From Akebia trifoliata (lineage: Eukaryota; Streptophyta; Magnoliopsida; Ranunculales; Lardizabalaceae), in assembly GCA_017979445.1 (NCBI GenBank), contig CM030706.1:15610967-15674966 (forward strand): a stretch of 64,000 bases of DNA. The letters are read 5' to 3'. The position numbers and the translations under genes were made by a program. Positions 11,463 to 23,539 of this stretch are shown here, one piece after another. The number at the start of each line of letters is the position of its first letter. Positions within the stretch are counted from its first letter, which is position 1. A model generated the notes under the pieces. The model was not told where the DNA came from, made no database searches, and saw nothing but the letters and a program-made list of their open reading frames with translations.

Positions 11463-12725
11463 TGAAAATACGTGCTTCGTATCATATCTAGTTCTAGAAG
11501 GGGGGTGAATAGGATAATTAAAATATTTTCGATTTATCCTATTTTAACTTAGATTGATAATTTGATTATGTGTTCTAAATTATTCACCTAGCCTCGATTT
11601 TGCTCTCATATCTCTAATTTGCATTTAATGAAAATACACTTAGAATTTAAACATGTCATTCAATGGCACATTTAAATACGATTTATCTATTCGACATTCG
11701 TGGTATCTCATGACATTCAAAATATTCAAGTGTAAATTGTAGAATTATGAAAACATGTACAAGACATAAAACATCTAATGGATCAACAATATGCCTACAT
11801 CCATTCTCATGGTTAATTTCTTCTTTGCAATACAATTGAAGTTCACTTAAAATCTAAACATTCATGGCATGAAAAACATAGCATAGTTCAATCATCTAAA
11901 TATAAATTGATAGAAACATTTTCACAAACACGAGACAAGCATTTTATAGTGGTTCGACAATGAGCCTACATTCACTCCCAAGGTTCCTACCTATGAACTT
12001 GGTGTTCACTATCTAAGAGGTTTATGGTTCACCTTCAACCTTTTACATAGAATTTTTATACCTAGGATAAATTATAAAACCTTAAGATCGAGAGAACGCA
12101 TCCTCTCAAAATTGTGAGTTTTGTTATTTGAAAATTCATGAACCTCTACTCTTGTCAAGAATTCTTGATTTTAATAAGAGCTTAGTTTTTGAGGGCTGAA
12201 CTAAGTAACTATATACAAATGTTTTTAAAAATAAAAACAAAATCAAAGACTTACTCAACTCTATAAGATGCACCAATGGAGATCCTGAGTTCTTCGAGTC
12301 CTTGAGTTCACAAGTACGTCTCGATGGTTGGATCTTCCAATCAAGCTTTCGAGTTTGTCGACTCCTTGTGATTACTCCTACCATCATCTTCATTTGCTCT
12401 TTGCTCCTTGCTCCATGAATGTACCAATGTGTGTGCAAGGTGTGGTTTCATGATTGGAGAGAGATCAAGTGAGAAGTCTAGGAAGTTTGAAGTGGTTCAC
12501 CTAAGTTAGACTCTCATGAAAATAGAGAAGACTTTCAAGGTGTGAAGAGAGGAGAGACAATCTTCCCTAGGGTTTGATTTAAAGGAATGGCATTGGTTTA
12601 ATAAAGTTTCAACTAAGGTTTAGACCTTCCAAAGTGTAGAAAAAAGTCTCTAGATGGGAGAGGGGAAAACAAAAGTTCTCTAGGGATCAAATCCAAGTGA
12701 GAAATGAGCTAAAAATATCTTTTGG
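11463..12725 (-). repeat. 3' LTR of the copia-like element (truncated)
   Basis: It aligns with 14035-14460 in two blocks (11463-11670 and 12510-12725). The roughly 840 bp between these blocks is missing from the other LTR. On the minus strand its first part is lost after about 12725, where similarity to the 5' LTR stops. Confidence 0.75.
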
Positions 12726-12949
12726 ATGACTCTTCTTACTCTACAAAAGATTCAAGTTTTTGTAAGGGAGCTATCCTGACCCATGCAACTTTTACTCTAC
12801 CACTGAAGATATACCAACAGAGATTAGGGAGGTTGTGGAGTAAATGGCCTTATGTTAAATTTTAATGTTACCAATTTAGCCATAGAAGTTGTCGGTGCCT
12901 TCCTCGTTCTTCTCATAAGAAGAATAAGCTATTTAAGGAGAAGATTGAT

Positions 12950-13330
12950 TTACCAATGTTTGTTCATCCTTAACTTCATCCACAAAAGGAATGGATACTG
13001 TGATGGATGCCATATGTATCCTGAGGTGTTACAGTTTTCAAAATTTGAAGATATTTGTTCAACATCTTGTGACTCATCTGAGTCAACCCACGTAGCTTGT
13101 GCAGCCAAATGTTCCGTTGAACCTAAAAATTTGGAAATAGATTGTTCTAGGCTACGAAAATAAACTGTGGTAAAATGGCCAATTCCTCCACAATGATAGC
13201 ATCTAGTATCATCCTTTGACATATATAGAGGTTTACCAATGGGTCGTTTTTTGTCATCAAGATAACACATTTTACTGAAGTTATGTGATCCTCTCTTCAT
13301 ATGGATAAAAATATTTCCCATCAAAATCAT
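12950..13330 (-). pseudogene. copia-like gag fragment with zinc knuckle
   Basis: A 126-codon minus ORF contains CYHCGGIGHFTTVYF, a CCHC-type knuckle whose last Cys is replaced by Tyr. It is followed by an acidic SDESQD stretch, as in plant copia gag proteins. The remaining minus-strand sequence up to the PBS (13331-14020) has short gag-like pieces with many stops. No protease motif follows, so only part of gag survives. Confidence 0.55.
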
Positions 13331-14020
13331 GTCCTCAATATCTAGGTCACTTTCAATATGAGTTTGCGAGAAGAGAATCAGGACTACTGTTTACCTTTTT
13401 TAGGGAGGACCTTCAAGATGGAGCTCAACCATGGTGAGCAGACAAATGAGTTCTTCAACACTCATGGTTCATATCTAAGAACTACATTCGAGGTCACAAT
13501 GGAAGCAAACCTCTTAAGAAGGGGCCTAAGAATTTTCGTGTAAATTCTTCCTTCTGGAACAAGCTATCCTAGGAAGTACATGGACATACAACAATCTCTA
13601 AGTTTTGCATAAAGTTCTCAGACAAAATTATTTTAATTCATCCTAATGTTCTTAAAATAATTTGTTAACATTTGAAGTTTTGACAACGTAGGTTTCTAAG
13701 GAAATCAAGTTTGTTTAGTCGACAAATATGTATCAATATGTTTGAGTTCACTTGAGGCAATGCCTCCGTGTATAGAATTTAGTATTTACATATTATGACA
13801 ACTATCGATTTTTAATTATTTGGGTGGCTCATACCCTTCCTCTATTAAGTTTCAGAAATCACAACTCAAAAGAATTGATGAAGATCATTATCCGAATTTA
13901 CCAATATGCATAATTGAGCTGATGGATAGATGGAGGCCTAAAGGATGACTATTGTTGGACTTAGACATGTTCAAAGTCTTGGGATCAACTCTAGGATGTT
14001 AAGCCTATCAAAAGTAATCT

Positions 14021-14032
14021 GCTTTGATACCA
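14021..14032 (-). other. PBS of the copia-like element (tRNA-iMet type)
   Basis: On the minus strand this reads TGGTATCAAAGC, one mismatch from the usual plant initiator-Met PBS TGGTATCAGAGC. Two bases separate it from the LTR end, which fixes the orientation and the LTR boundary. Confidence 0.85.
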
Positions 14033-14034
14033 AT

Positions 14035-15297
14035 TGAAAATACATGCTTCGTACCATATCTAGTCCTAGAGGAGGGTGAATACGATAATTAAAATATTTT
14101 CGATTTATCCAACTTTAACTTAGATTGATAATTTGACTATGTGTTCTAAGTTATTCACCTAGCTTCGATTTTGCACTCATGTCTCTAATTTGCATTTATT
14201 GAAAATACACTTGAAATTTAAACATTCATTTAACCATGTCATTCAATGGCACATTCAATGAGAATAAAGAAGACTCTCAAAATGTGGAGAGATGAGAGAT
14301 AATCTTCTCTAGGATTTAATCTAAAGGAAGGGCAGATGCTGAATGGAGTTTCAACTAAGGTTTGGACCTTTCAAAGTGTAGAGAAAGCTCTCTAGATGGG
14401 AGAGGGATGAGCACAAATTCTCTAGGGATCAAATCCAAATGATAAATGAGCCAAAAATACCTTTTTTAAGTCATTTTCGAAGCTCCAACGGCTATAATGG
14501 TGGGACCGTGCTATAGAAGTCTCCCACTGTGCCCAAATGACAGTTGCTGCCAGTCCCACCGTGCTTGATGCACAGTGCCACCGTGAAAATTACAAAAATA
14601 CCATTGAGAGGATATTTTGGCCATATCTTTCAAACGAAAAGTCTGTTTCGCATGCCGTTTGGGGAGATGATAGATATTACTATGTAAAACATCCCCAAAT
14701 TACCACAAAGGGTTGGGTTATGGAATAAATGGGTGAAATGACCAAAATACTTTTTTTTATCTTTTTGGGTTAAATCGAACTTCGAGAAGGTCAGTGCTGA
14801 AACAGTTCAAAGGTGTACTAAATATTACCTATATAATGCCACCTATGAAACACCAAGGACAGAAAATGAGTTTGGGATGGTCAAATCTCTAATGTCCCCT
14901 CTGAGATCATTTTCGATTTTCGAAATACCCTTTTTACCTTTTCAGGTCAAATCGAACTTTTAGGAAGGCCGGTGCTGAAATAGTTCGAAGGTGTACTAAA
15001 TATTACTTATATCATGCCACCTATAAACCACCAAGGACATAAAATGGGTTTAGGGTGGTCAAATCTCTAATGTTCCTTTTGTGACCATTTTCGATTTCCA
15101 AAAAGTCCGATGAGAGAATGGGTTGAAGAACGAGTTTCCCTAATCTGTCACTTATTTAAATGTTGGGAAAATGTATTGGGTGGTCTCATTACCTATTGGG
15201 CTTTGTGTACACACATTGGAGATTTTTGTCAATGCACGGACGGTTGAGCAGTTTTACCAGAGTCTTCATTAGTCTTTAATAGAAAATCGATTCGACA
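14035..15297 (-). repeat. 5' LTR of the copia-like element
   Basis: It runs from the PBS-proximal end (14035) to the TSD. Relative to the 3' LTR it lacks about 840 bp after 14240, but it keeps the U3 part the other LTR has lost. U3 contains two direct repeats of about 178 bp (about 14760-14937 and 14938-15115), each with an AAATCGAACTT start and a GGTCAAATCTCTAATGT end. Confidence 0.75.
14760..15115 (-). repeat. Two 178-bp tandem repeats in the copia-like U3
   Basis: Shared landmarks AAATCGAACTT (14770 and 14948) and TGTACTAAATATTAC recur at a spacing of 178 bp. Duplicated U3 blocks often hold promoter or enhancer sequence, but nothing here shows function. Confidence 0.7.
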
Positions 15298-15302
15298 CTC
15301 AA

Positions 15303-15468
15303 CATATGTTTTGTAATTGACAAAATATGGAATTAACACTCAATATGTAGAGGAAATGGTCTCCACAAGTATTTTTGGTAAGTGAATGCAGTGGAGAATG
15401 CTAATGTCTCCATAACATCTTAAATGTTAACATTCCCCATGTATATAGGGTTACATGGATTGAATGAC
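15303..15468. other. Spacer with second 46-bp palindrome
   Basis: No gene is seen. Bases 15393-15438 form an imperfect palindrome with arms GGAGAATGCTAAT and GTTAACATTCCCC, related to 10518-10563. The N gap begins 30 bases later. Confidence 0.5.
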
Positions 15469-15568
15469 NNNNNNNNNNNNNNNNNNNNNNNNNNNNNNNN
15501 NNNNNNNNNNNNNNNNNNNNNNNNNNNNNNNNNNNNNNNNNNNNNNNNNNNNNNNNNNNNNNNNNNNN
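15469..15568. other. Assembly gap of 100 N
   Basis: Exactly 100 unresolved bases, a conventional gap size, so the true length is unknown. ORFs spanning it are artefacts. Confidence 0.99.
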
Positions 15569-15736
15569 CCGTGCTCTATCCATATGTGAGTCATCAAATG
15601 TCTAAATGACATGTTTTTCCAAAAATATAAATTCGGGTGACCATTCACGTTCAATCCCCAATTTGAATGGTGGCGACTCCAAAACACCCCAAAGTGGAGG
15701 GATGTTTTAAAAATGTTTAAAATCCCGTGTCCACAA
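15569..15736 (+). repeat. LTR tail related to the LTR at 59602-62840
   Basis: A block with TTCGGGTGACCATTCAC and GAATGGTGGCGACTCC, ending near CCCGTGTCCACA, parallels 62735-62840, which ends ATGTCTACA. The rest of the LTR is hidden by the gap or lost. No PBS follows. Confidence 0.45.
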
Positions 15737-16924
15737 ATACGATAAATTTAAAGTTTGTAAAATCTTTGGTTGTGAAGATCTTGGTATTTTTACCAACCAC
15801 AGGGGATACAAGTGTCAATTATTCCTTTAGTCCCTTTAGAGTCATTCCCAATGCCCTGGTATTGGAAAATTGTTATCTGCTCGGGCCTCGGGATTTTGGA
15901 AAGTTTTTGTCGTTCACAGTTATACTATTACGGGCCAAGATTTTTTTATTTATTTTGTTTGTTCTAATTGCCCCTAACTCCAGTTACAGTTTTCACTAGA
16001 CCAGGTTTCCACATTTTTGCACATCGATGCCTTTTTGGGTTTTCATCATGCTGGTACTTTTGATCTTGTCATAATCTGATTCTTTTACTCATAGTACCCT
16101 TTCAGATTTTCATTATGCCCTTTCGGACTATGTTTGTATTTTTTGGATTTTTACATTACGATTCTTGCACAGAGTCTCTATGTCTTTGTGGCTTGGTGAT
16201 TTAAGTTGACCTACGAGATTGACAACTCTACTCTTATAGTGGCGCTCTTTCTTAAGTGATCGATCTAGATTTTTATCTTGAATTTGTTGATGACTTTCTG
16301 TGGTTCGGCAACTCAGGTTAAGCCGTGAGATCAGCTATTTTACACTTCAAGACATTTTTTTTTCGAATATCTGATCTGGATTCCCTTCTTGAGTCCTCCA
16401 ATGACTAAAAAGATTTGAGGTTCGAATCAAGTGGCAAAATCATTGGTGCTGCAATCAACATTGTGTTACCCTAGAACATTCCTTGATAAAAAAGACTTTT
16501 GATGGGACGAAACATTGACTTAGGTTAATGGTAGTGGAATGATACAAAAAGGTTAAAGTCTGGATCTATCTAAAGTAGGTTAGACATGAGGTTTGTCTAT
16601 TTTTGTTTCGAAAAGAAGATCTATGTCTCCTATCAACGTCTCTCGAACTTGTTTAGGTTGGAGATTTGGGTCGAGCTTAAGATCAAGTATCCGAGTTTTT
16701 TGACTTTTTTTATTTTATTTTTGTATTTTCAGCTGTTCACAGTTTATTCTCATGCGGGACAAGAGTACTTTGATGCTTTCTTCTTGATTTTCTGATTTTT
16801 TTCTTTTTGTTTCATTTTGGAGTGTTGACTTGCCCCAGTCTTAGGTTAAAAAATGAACATGATGGCTCAAAAAGATTTACTAGGGTTAGAAAGTTATTTT
16901 CAAGATAGCAAAGATGACATTTCA
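15737..16924. other. Noncoding retroelement-derived DNA with an inverted homologue
   Basis: Bases 15990-16810 resemble the reverse complement of about 48720-49650. Shared landmarks are a CAGCTGTTCACAGTTTAT-type segment followed by CTCATGCGGGA (16730-16765), a 'GCACATCGATGCC' segment, and a GAATATCTGATCT segment. ORFs here are not credible. On the minus strand it also lies immediately 3' of the integrase relic, so part may be that element's 3' UTR. Confidence 0.5.
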
Positions 16925-18077
16925 TCATCTTGAGATCAGATCTCAAGCATAATATTTCTTGACAGTGTTAGCATTGATCGATTGAGGAAAGACTTGTTCA
17001 TCCATTTTTGAAAAGATCAAAGCTCCTCTTATCATTACCTTCTACACGATAAATGGTCCCTTGTAGTTTGGTCGAAACTTTCCTCTAGCATCTTTTTGGA
17101 TTGGCAGAATCTTCTTCAAGACGAGGTCTCGTGGCAAGAAATCTCTAGGTTTGACTTTTTTATTGTAGGCACAAGCTATTCGTCGTCGATAAATATGTCT
17201 GTGGCAAATAGCTACAAGGCACTGTTCTTCTATCAGATTTAGTTAATCTAGCTCTACTTCTTTTAAGATTCATAGGGATGAGATCTTGACTTCTACGAGT
17301 AAGACTACTTCCATTTTGTATACTAATGAGAACGGCATTGCCCCAATTGAAGTTTTTAACGCGATTCGACAGGTATGCAGTGTAAAAGGAAACATGTCGT
17401 GCCAATCTTTATATGTAACAGTCATCTTTTCGATAATTCTCTTCATGTTCTTGTTGGTTGCCTCGACAACTCCGTTCATCTTGGGTTTATAGGATATCGA
17501 GTTGTGATGAGTAATCTGGAAATCTTCGCACATCTTGATCATACCCTTGTTCTTGAAGTTTCTAGTATTGTCAGTTACTAATCCATTAGGAAGCCCATAC
17601 CAACAGATGATGTTGTTCTTGACAAACTTCAAGACATTACTTTTTGTGACATTGGCATATGATGCTGCTTCTACCCACTTAGTAAAGTAATCGATAGCGA
17701 TTAGAATAAAACAATGCCCATTTACTAATTTTGACGACATCTGCCCAATGACGTCCATGCCCCAAAACTAGAAGGGCCAAAGGATGGCCATCTTATGTAA
17801 TTCGGAAGACGAAGCATTGATCTTATTGGCATAAATCTGGCATAGATGGCATTTTTGAACATGCTGATAGCATTTACTCTCCATTGTCGTCCAATAATAT
17901 CTCATCCTCATGATTTTCTTGGCTAGCATATGACTATTCATATGGGGTCCACAGACTCCACCACGTACAGTTTTGATCAATTGTTTTACTTCTATTTCTA
18001 CCATGCATCGAAGCAGGACTTCATGATATGATTTTTGGTACAAAATTATGTTACCTAAGAAGAATTGGGCTGCCAAT
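16925..18077 (-). pseudogene. Integrase of old minus-strand Tat-like element 4
   Basis: Two adjoining minus ORFs (17768-18076 and 17270-17758) carry the zinc-binding region and the catalytic core. The zinc region keeps GPH and CHLC, but the first His of the usual E-V-H-x-G is Arg. The core retains all three acidic residues: Asp in MDVIGQ, Asp in VTDN, and Glu in NGVVEATNK. A TAG separates the two ORFs where siblings read a sense codon before the FWG/VWG segment. The C-terminal GDLVLKK-like and GKFRPNYKGPF segments follow in another frame to about 16930. The upstream RT/RNase H part is at 33246-34215. Confidence 0.8.
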
Positions 18078-19348
18078 TGAAAGTACCCTCAATCCGTGTG
18101 TTGTTGATCCACTTTAGATCGATGTTTAGGAGTCGCCACCTAGTTATTATGGTCTAGGAACCAAATGTTGACTCTAAATAGATAAAAACATTGATATGCA
18201 AAAAGAACGGGTCCAGGGATCACGTTACGGGATTGGAAGGTATTAGGTACCAACCCTGCCCAACAAACGTCGATCTCTACTTTTTTCCAAAAAATTACGT
18301 TGCTAAACAGACCTAAAAATAAATAATAATAAAAAATTAACTAGTTGATTACGAAAACAGGTTCCCTCAGAACTGGCGGAGAGTGTTCTTGTGTGAGTTG
18401 TCTTGATTTTATTTGTTAGTAGATCCACTTCTGATCTCCAAGATAAGGTATTCACCTCCTAGACCTGAGTATTTTCTAATTTTTTGGATATTTTTTAGAA
18501 GGTTTCTAGGTCTTTTTGGAGGGTTCTGGGTATTTTTTGAGCAAAAATTGGGGTTTGGATATTAAATAGGGAATTGGGACTTCAGATTTAGGATTTTAGG
18601 AAGGTTGGGGGTAGTTTTTTACCTCTTTTTCCTAGGATTTCTCTTGACTTGCGAGATTGAATTGTGGAGGCTCCTATTTATAGATTTTTTTTTAATCTTT
18701 TCAGTTTGACTAGGTTTCTTTTAGATAAGGTGAATTAAGGTTTTAATTTTTACGTACAATGAAAAAATATTTTTTAAGTTTTTTAGAGAACCCCCTAATT
18801 ATATCTTTAATTCTTTGGGCCCTCAAATGGAGGGATTTTTTAATAAATATCAGGTGGGCCACCACTTAAAATTTAGCCCGTGGGCTTAATTAATTGGTTT
18901 TAATTATTTAAAATTTTTAATTTAATTTATTAAGATTTCACTTTACATTAACTAATGTTTTAATTATTAGTTTCAAAATTTTAATTTGAAAATAATCGTT
19001 TTACCCCCGAAGAAGACTTTAGTGTTGAGAGGTCGTTTTTCGATGTTTTTAGATGTTTTGAAATCAATTTTTCGTAAGGAATTCAATGGGAGTATCGGTT
19101 TGTTTCACTTATGGGTTTTTGGCATGAAATGGTAATGGACTTTACGAATGGCGTTTTCGTAATTTTATCAAATTTTGTGAAAATTGGCAAAGTAGTTTAT
19201 TTGGTTTTAATTTATTATTTTATATGTTCAAAAGGATTTTTCTAAGCGTAATAAAGGCTGTAGGGATGTTTTGACGTTAGGGGTATTTTGGAAATTTGAT
19301 CATTTTTTAGTGATTTTTCTCGTAAAATTTCTTTTTGTCTCAAAATTA
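18078..19348 (-). repeat. LTR C, minus strand, 5' part deleted
   Basis: It begins TGAAAGTACCCTC, the reverse complement of the family LTR end, and contains a TATA box on the minus strand (18675-18682). It stops at 19348, about 180 bp before the expected LTR start, and joins the 3' end of an internal region. It sits inside the integrase of element 4 after ccaat (18073-18077). Confidence 0.8.
18675..18682 (-). promoter_or_regulatory. TATA box of LTR C
   Basis: TATTTATA on the plus strand reads TATAAATA on the minus strand, at the conserved U3 position. Confidence 0.5.
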
Positions 19349-19578
19349 TGAATTAAACTAGATAACAAATCTATTTTGATAGATAGTGCGATAGTCGAAT
19401 GCCAAAGCTAGTGACAGTTCATTTTATAACCTGATTAACAATTCGTCGGGGCATTTGGATCCTTGAGGGTAAAACTCTTCCTGAACTAAAAGTTGGCAGG
19501 TCCTCCAGCGTGAGATTTCACTGACGGTATCAGATCCATGAATTTTGAAAAATTCTCCCTGACTAATGTAAAAGTGCA
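19349..19578 (-). other. 3' end of the internal region belonging to LTR C
   Basis: The reverse complement matches 8165-8400 and 39900-40145, including a CTAGCTTTGGCATTC segment and a GTCAGGGAGAATTTTT segment. A deletion at 19348/19349 removed the PPT and LTR start. At 19579 it is cut by the chromovirus LTR. Confidence 0.7.
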
Positions 19579-19655
19579 TGTAAAACCCTAAGTTTTTTAT
19601 TCGTATCTCAAGGAAAAATAAATAATTGAATTTTAAGAAAAATCTTGAAAGGGGG

Positions 19656-20216
19656 TGAAAGCGCCCTCGATCCGCGGGGTGCGCGGATCTGCTTTTGACT
19701 TTGAGGTTTGGGAGTCGCCACCTAGTTATTACGATCTAGGAACCGAACATCGACTCGAAACGAAAAAAAAAAAATATGACTAATCTATTAAAAAAACACT
19801 GAGTTCGGGGATCACATTATGGGATTGGAAGGTGCTAGGCACCAACCTCGCCCGGCAAACGCTGGTCTCTACTAATTTTCAAATAAAACTACATTGCTAA
19901 AAATACCTAAATAATAAAAAAATAAAAATATTTACCTTTATGAATGCAACGGTTTTGGTAATTTGATCATTTTTTATTAATTTTTATCGTGAAACTAATT
20001 TTTATCTGAAAATGATGATTTATATGTTTTTGGGGTTATATTTTCCTAGCATAGCGTGGTTTCTACAGTTTTGTAAGTTTGAGATACATCATCCAAATTT
20101 CTGAAACTTATCTAGCATCAAAATATAGCAATGGAATAATCATCCATCAATGGGAACCATTGCAATCGGGTTGACGAGTTGATTAATCAGGCGAGTAAAA
20201 AAATTGGATGTCTAAA
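19656..20216 (-). mobile_element. Shrunken solo LTR (TGTAGACACC family) inside the chromovirus LTR
   Basis: It begins TGAAAGCGCCCTCG and ends GGATGTCTAAA, a decayed TGTCTACA end. It is flanked by ggggg (19651-19655) and gtggg (20217-20221), a TSD with one mismatch. At 561 bp against 1.5-1.8 kb, it has lost the middle, including the TATA region, near 19955. Removing it rejoins a plausible chromovirus LTR. Confidence 0.75.
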
Positions 20217-21856
20217 GTGGGACTTAGGGGTAAAACGTTAGGATATTTTTTATCATTTTTAACGGAATCTGACCTCATCATTGGATTTAAAATGATTGAA
20301 AAACATACTTTAACCTATAAGCACGTTCAAATGAGAGTCCGAATAGAAAAGTTGTAAAATCCTCGATTACCGAGTTGGACCAAGCTAAAATAATGACTTT
20401 TTATTAGATTAAGAATTTTAAAGATTTGATTATACCATTAGGTTCCTAATGAAAAATTATTGAACATGGACTATTTATTTGTCATTTTTGGAGATCAGGA
20501 AATCGAATCATCATCAAAAACGAAAATAACGTCAATTTTAGGGGTCACCTCAAGACAAAAATGTAAATTTTGTTAGAGACAGAATTTTTATAAATTGACC
20601 ACACCATTAGATTTAGAACAAAAAATTAGACGAAATAGAGTATTCATTCGTCACTTTTGGAGTCCGGACGATCAAGTTATCATCAATTGAAACAACAAGC
20701 GAAATACCGATTTCATCCCAAAATTTATATAAATAAATCTTTTAAATTTTTTTTATCATCTTCTTCCCCAACCCGTCCAAAACAGCCAACGGTTTTAAAA
20801 AAATATTCATTTTCTCTTATTTTTTACCCCAGATCTGTCGTAAACGGCTTGCCTTGACTTCCAACGCAGAAAGGAGAAATGTCTACAACCTCGTTCTCTA
20901 CAAAACCCACCTAAATTCCTTCAATTTTCTCACCTTTTTCACCTCGTATCATCAAAAATCAACCGTATATATATACGGGGGTTTCAAAACTTTGACTGCA
21001 GATTTCATCCATTTTGGGATTAAACCGTCTTCCGTCGTAGAAGGGAGAAAGGACGACGGTGTCGAGATCTTTGAAACCACCGGGTTAGATTCAAAAATCA
21101 GCTACCTCAAAGTATGAGCCATTTCGATTTCTGTGTTTTTCATCTCAATTTCCGTGCATGCGCTTCGATCCTATTGCCTAGAGACTGTAAGGAACTCTCA
21201 ATTTCTATTAGTAATCGTAGATTGTAAAAATTGCATTTAGGATTTTACTAAAAATTTGTGGTTAGTTTCCAAAAATATAAAATTCAATCGATTATTTCAA
21301 ATTCACGCCAGAACTTGTATATTTGATATGTTTAATTGTATTTTTTTACAAATTATACGTGGCTAGGATATTTCAACGGGCTATATCTGTCAGTTGAGTC
21401 CTGTGCACCGTTCGAACCCTGTTTTGATCTAAGTGTTGTACTATTTTAATATTATTGATGAAAATGAATTTTGTAATTGGAAAAAAATGATTTAATATTC
21501 AACGAACTCAAGTTAGGTTGATGAATATCAGAAAATGGATATTTTATTTGAAAGATTGAAAATGGTAAAAATTGAAAAAAAGGAAAAATGGTATGAAATA
21601 GTAAAATGTCAGAGTCATACCCGAGGGGTGATGTCTGCATTTTACATTGTTCTATTGTGTGTAGGCTCGTGAACGGATATCTAGGGATAATGTTACTAGT
21701 TACATGTTTATTTATTTTCTATTAGCGCGAGGCGCTGTTTACTTTTTCGTTCTGTTATTTATTTTAGGCCGGGTGGCCACACTTGCATGGTAGGAAACTC
21801 AATATCTATTCTCAACCTTGTATTGTTAATTTCTCTTTTATTTTTAAATGAAAATA

Positions 21857-21910
<54 letters not shown>
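21857..21910. repeat. Compound (AT)n(GT)n microsatellite
   Basis: About 12 AT dinucleotides are followed by 15 GT dinucleotides. Confidence 0.95.
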
Positions 21911-21914
<4 letters not shown>

Positions 21915-23177
21915 AGCTACTTTATGAGCTGTTAAAGAGTCAGTGAATGCCTAAAGGGATAGTGCGTCATATCATCCGGAGTGGTATATTATCTTAGGAT
22001 GTACGGTAGGGACCACTAAGCTCATACGTGGTATGGAAAGCATATGAAAGTGGAGTCACAACTGGAATCCGGGTTATTCCTCTCTATCTTTACCAGTGAA
22101 CATGTAATGTAAAGGTAGTCATATACAAATAGTTTGTATATTTGGGAATCACATGCACACCTGATAGGCATAAACGAAGATGATTAGTCAGTGATCACTA
22201 ACAATCTATAGTAGTCGAACGTTCTGAAACATTGAAAAGAGACCCATTGTTTACAGTCACGTCAAACGGCCAGCCTGAGCCGGATAAATGATCCCGCAAG
22301 TGTGATAAACAGCGACCAACCAAAAATCAGGAACTAATACCTTATTATAAAACATCATGTCCCGACTGGGAGCGATCCAGTCGTGGATCCCAACATTCTT
22401 ATTCCCGTACTCCACCATTGTGTATTATGTATCTATTGTCTTATTTTGATATATAAAATGAAATGCATGTTTAATGTTTCCATTTGATCAATTAGATTTG
22501 TATAAAAAGAGAATATTATAGTGAGTAATGATGATCGATGTAATGTGAATGTTAAAACATTTAGTGGCTCATCCCTGGCTATATGTACCAGTTAATCGTA
22601 ATTTTTTCTATAAAACTTTGCTTATTTTAAAATGATTCAGTACGTTTATTCGTTCATATTAGGAGAGGTTATTGGTAGAAATTGTTTTCTTCCTTACTGG
22701 GTAACCATTATTACTCACCCTTTCCTTCTCTATTTTTTAGTTTTAGATCTGAAGCTTGGCGAGACAGTATATAGCACAAGTGAGGATCATCTAGTAGGTC
22801 AGATAGACAACCAGAGTTCATCACCTAGTGAGTATTGGGGCTACACCCCCTAGTGGTGTCGATTGTCTAGGAGTATTATAGATGTTGTTCTGAGCGTTAG
22901 GACTTTTGTTGAAGTGAAATTTTTTTGTATAATCCTGTTTATAAATTTATTTTTCCGTACTCTGACCTATCGTACGTTATTAGATGTATATAGGCTTCCG
23001 CTAGCATTCTATTTTATATGTTTATATGCAGGTTTGTATGTCGTTTATCAGGTGCAGGTTAAACGCCTTGGAATGCTAACATAAATAGAGGAGATCATGC
23101 TGAAATTTTGAGGTGCCACCTAGTACCTCGAGATTTGACATAGGGATTTGTGTTAGTGTTTGGCGGGGCACAACAGA

Positions 23178-23189
23178 TGGTATTAGAGC
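23178..23189 (+). other. PBS of the chromovirus (tRNA-iMet type)
   Basis: TGGTATTAGAGC is one mismatch from TGGTATCAGAGC, two bases after the LTR end. It fixes the plus orientation. Confidence 0.85.
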
Positions 23190-23539
23190 ATAGTATTAGA
23201 TCCGTATGAGATACTAATCTTCTATGTTTTATTGGAGAATTTACTGACACCACAGATATTAGATCGATAATCATAGAGTGTCATTAGGAATTCAATATCC
23301 GAGCTCATCAATAGTTCCATATTGGAATTACGAGTTCTTTCATGTCTAGATGTCTATAGATCCTAGTAAGCGTAGGTTAATATTTTAGGTTCATTCTGTT
23401 AGTAATTAAAATGGTATTCATTACTAGATTCTTTATTGTACTAGTAGTTAATACTTCCATGAGAATGATGTTGGCGTTGTTCTGAGAAGTACCTTGTTTC
23501 TGATAAAATGAAGATTACTAAACTTGCAGGTTAGGAAAG

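Larger units (their letters stand above)
11463..15297 (-). mobile_element. Ty1/copia-type element, minus strand, internally deleted
   Basis: Two LTR copies in the same orientation flank a short internal region. The 5-bp TSD ctcaa is seen at 11458-11462 and 15298-15302. Read on the minus strand, the LTR begins TGTCGAATCG and ends GTATTTTCA, and a PBS follows after two bases. The internal region keeps only gag remnants; protease, integrase, RT and RNase H are absent. Assignment to copia rests on the gag CCHC context and the iMet-type PBS and is less certain than the LTR structure. Confidence 0.8.
19579..23175 (+). repeat. 5' LTR of the chromovirus (about 3.0 kb without the insert)
   Basis: It starts TGTAAAACCCTAAG and ends GGGGCACAACA two bases before the PBS. 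A TATATAAATA-type box is at about 20727-20736. ORFs at 20657-21117 and 22632-23084 lie wholly within the LTR and have no recognisable domains. A compound microsatellite is at 21857-21910. The start is inferred from where similarity to the LTR C internal region stops. Confidence 0.65.

Noticed and set aside
15401..15687. Three ORFs spanning the N gap
   Set aside because: Most codons are unresolved bases, so the reading frames are artefacts.
20657..21117. 66- and 87-codon ORFs as a small gene
   Set aside because: Both lie within the chromovirus LTR, overlap its promoter region and show no domain.
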